Below are positions 4,811 through 6,669 of a DNA stretch of 6,669 nt, piece after piece. Position 1 is the stretch's first letter; every line of letters starts with the position of its first letter. Where the stretch lies: contig CASFMG010000086.1 of NCBI GenBank assembly GCA_949295755.1, positions 1 to 6,669 on the forward strand. Reading direction: 5' to 3'. Origin of the DNA: an uncultured Christensenella sp. (lineage in GTDB: Bacteria > Bacillota > Clostridia > Christensenellales > UBA1242). The translations under genes were made by a program, and so were the position numbers. The notes under the pieces were generated by a model. It saw only the letters and a program-made list of their open reading frames with translations, searched no databases and was not told the origin of the DNA.

Positions 4811-6669
4811 ATGGAAGAAATAATAAAAATTCGTGGAGCACGCGAAAACAACTTAAAAAATATTGATTTAGATTTACCAAGAAACAAATTGATTGTGTTT
4901 ACAGGGGTTAGTGGAAGTGGGAAAAGTACACTTGCATTTGACACTATTTTTGCAGAAGGACAAAGACGCTATATCGAGTCGTTGTCTTCTTATGCAAGGC
5001 AGTTTTTAGGTCAAAGTCAAAAACCGGATGTAGACTTGATAGAAGGTCTTTCTCCTGCAATCTCTATCGACCAAAAAACAACAAATCACAATCCAAGAAG
5101 TACTGTTGGAACTGTTACAGAAATTTATGATTATTTAAGGCTTTTATATTCAAGAATAGGTATTCCTTATTGTCCAAATTGCAATAAGCCAATAAAAAAA
5201 CAAACAGTTGACCAAATTGTTGATAAAGTTTTATCATTTTCGCAAAACAGCAAAATTATGGTTATGTCGCCAATAGTTAGAGCAAAAAAAGGTGCACAAG
5301 AAAAATTATTTGAAAAGTTAAGGAAAAGTGGTTATGTAAGAGTTGAAGTCGATGGCAATATTTATACGTTAGACGAAACAATAGAATTAGATAAAAATAA
5401 AAAGCACGATGTAAATGTTATTGTTGACAGGCTTGTTTTAAATGACAACATTAAATCAAGACTTTTTGAAAGTGTTGAAACGGCTGTGAAACTAAGCGAA
5501 GGACTTTGTGTAATTGATTGTAATGGCGAAAAAACATTATTTAGCACATTGTTTGCGTGTCCTGATTGTGGTTGGACACTGGAAGAAATAACACCAAGAA
5601 TGTTTTCGTTTAATAGTCCTTTTGGTGCTTGTCCAAATTGTACAGGCATTGGATATACAGAAGATATTGACGAGGGACTTGTTCTTAAAAATTCACATTT
5701 ATCTATTAAACAAGGTGCTTTTTTGAATGTGGGTTGGAGTGGAGATACTAGCACTATGGCAGGAACATATTTTAATATGCTAAATAAACACTATGGACTA
5801 GATTTAGATTGTCCTGTTAAAGAATTATCAAAAGATAAATTGAATTTAGTACTGTATGGAAATAATGGTGAAAAAATAAAAATGGAGATGCACAGTGCAA
5901 GGTTTAGCGGTGAATTTAATGCGTCTTTTGAAGGAATTATAAACAATTTAAAGCGTAGATACAAAGAAACCAATAGTGAATTTGTTAAATATGAAATTGG
6001 AAAATATATGAAAGAAATGCCTTGTAAGGTTTGTTGTGGAAAAAGATTAAATCAATCTGCTCTAAGTGTAAAAATAAATGCCAAAGACATATATGAAATG
6101 AGCACAATGTGCGTTACTGATTTAATTAAATATGTTGATGAAATAAAATTTGACGAAACGGAAACAAAAATAAGCGAACCAATAATAAAAGAAATTAAAG
6201 CAAGACTAAACTTTCTAAATGATGTTGGACTTGGCTATTTAACACTTCACAGAAGTGCAAATTCACTTAGTGGTGGAGAAAGTCAAAGGATAAGACTTGC
6301 AACTCAAATAGGCAGTGGACTTGTTGGAGTTTTATATATTTTGGACGAACCAAGCATTGGACTTCATCAACGAGATAACGATAAACTTTTGAATACATTA
6401 AAGCATTTAAGGGATTTGGGAAACACTTTAATTGTTGTTGAGCACGATGAAGACACTATGAGAAATGCAGATTTTATTGTTGATGTTGGTCCTAAAGCAG
6501 GAGTGCACGGTGGCGAAATTGTTGTAAGTGGTACAGTTAGTGATGTTATGAATTGTGAAAAATCAATTACGGGAAGATATCTTAGTGGTAAAGAAAAAAT
6601 TACAGTTCCACAAGAAAGAAGAAGACCAAAAGAATTTTTACAAATTATTGGAGCACAACAAAACAATTT
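4811..6669 (+). CDS. uvrA: UvrA, excinuclease ABC subunit A (5' two-thirds, cut by window end)
   Basis: UvrA is the ATPase that first finds DNA damage and loads UvrB. The frame is open for 619 codons with no stop, against about 940 in the full protein, so the gene continues beyond the window. Visible parts are the first Walker A GVSGSGKST (32-40, Lys38); the UvrB-binding region (roughly 120-245); a CxxC...CxxC zinc module with Cys250, Cys253, Cys274 and Cys277; a second CxxC (CKVCCGKRL) in the insertion domain; the ABC signature LSGGESQRIRLA (486-497); Walker B YILDEPS (Asp512, Glu513); and the H-loop His545. The final residues (RRRPKEFLQIIGAQQNN) begin the second ATPase domain. The start ATG fits the family opening (IKIRGARENNLKNI). 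It has its own promoter and is split from uvrB by the reverse cassette. Confidence 0.97.
   Translation, partial: MEEIIKIRGARENNLKNIDLDLPRNKLIVFTGVSGSGKSTLAFDTIFAEGQRRYIESLSSYARQFLGQSQKPDVDLIEGLSPAISIDQKTTNHNPRSTVGTVTEIYDYLRLLYSRIGIPYCPNCNKPIKKQTVDQIVDKVLSFSQNSKIMVMSPIVRAKKGAQEKLFEKLRKSGYVRVEVDGNIYTLDETIELDKNKKHDVNVIVDRLVLNDNIKSRLFESVETAVKLSEGLCVIDCNGEKTLFSTLFACPDCGWTLEEITPRMFSFNSPFGACPNCTGIGYTEDIDEGLVLKNSHLSIKQGAFLNVGWSGDTSTMAGTYFNMLNKHYGLDLDCPVKELSKDKLNLVLYGNNGEKIKMEMHSARFSGEFNASFEGIINNLKRRYKETNSEFVKYEIGKYMKEMPCKVCCGKRLNQSALSVKINAKDIYEMSTMCVTDLIKYVDEIKFDETETKISEPIIKEIKARLNFLNDVGLGYLTLHRSANSLSGGESQRIRLATQIGSGLVGVLYILDEPSIGLHQRDNDKLLNTLKHLRDLGNTLIVVEHDEDTMRNADFIVDVGPKAGVHGGEIVVSGTVSDVMNCEKSITGRYLSGKEKITVPQERRRPKEFLQIIGAQQNN

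Noticed and set aside
2834..4812. ATAGTTAT occurring at 2834-2841 and 4805-4812 as target-site duplications of an inserted cassette
   Set aside because: An 8-nt match of six A/T bases per eight is expected by chance in such AT-rich DNA. The copies are not symmetric around the cassette, no inverted terminal repeats or transposase are present, and the second copy lies in the uvrA start.
5158..5190. CPNC near UvrA residue 119 as an extra zinc module
   Set aside because: UvrA proteins commonly carry Cys or His residues here at the edge of the UvrB-binding domain. Only one CxxC half-site is visible, so an additional zinc site is not supported.
5362..6666. Several reverse open frames of 60-130 aa inside uvrA
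   Set aside because: They lie antisense to an unbroken UvrA frame with intact zinc and ATPase motifs, and are rich in Ser/Pro/Leu as expected for shadows of that coding sequence.

Overview
The window is very AT-rich, uses TGG for Trp and ends its genes with TAA or TAG. Its UvrA and UvrB are of ordinary bacterial type. Small tightly packed operons, sigma-A-like promoters and A/T-rich terminators suggest a low-GC Bacillota-like bacterium, possibly an uncultured gut lineage. I cannot name a genus.

Region by region: positions 1-118 hold the terminator of an upstream gene and a short promoter region. Positions 119-2816 form a tight forward operon of two small paralogous proteins followed by uvrB. 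The small proteins look like a winged-helix-like domain with one C-terminal membrane segment. A terminator hairpin overlaps the uvrB stop codon and probably works in both directions. Positions 2866-4705 carry three reverse-strand genes that form one operon. In transcription order these are a 262-aa protein resembling DUF6978, a 106-aa protein resembling DUF1828, and a 234-aa transglutaminase-fold protein with a Cys-His-Asp triad. Positions 4706-4810 hold back-to-back promoters, and uvrA starts at 4811 and runs off the window end after about 619 codons.

UvrA and UvrB together form the damage-recognition part of nucleotide excision repair, and their genes are often adjacent in Bacillota. Here a self-contained, oppositely oriented three-gene cassette lies between them, so uvrB and uvrA must be transcribed separately. 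This cassette is the best candidate for an undescribed system. Its first gene has a near-consensus promoter whose predicted start is the A of its ATG (leaderless), and direct repeats flank the -35 box. Across the window, first genes of transcripts lack a Shine-Dalgarno sequence while genes inside operons have one.

The DUF-level assignments rest on motif resemblance recalled without a database search and are tentative. The uvrA, uvrB and transglutaminase-fold calls rest on visible catalytic motifs and are much firmer.
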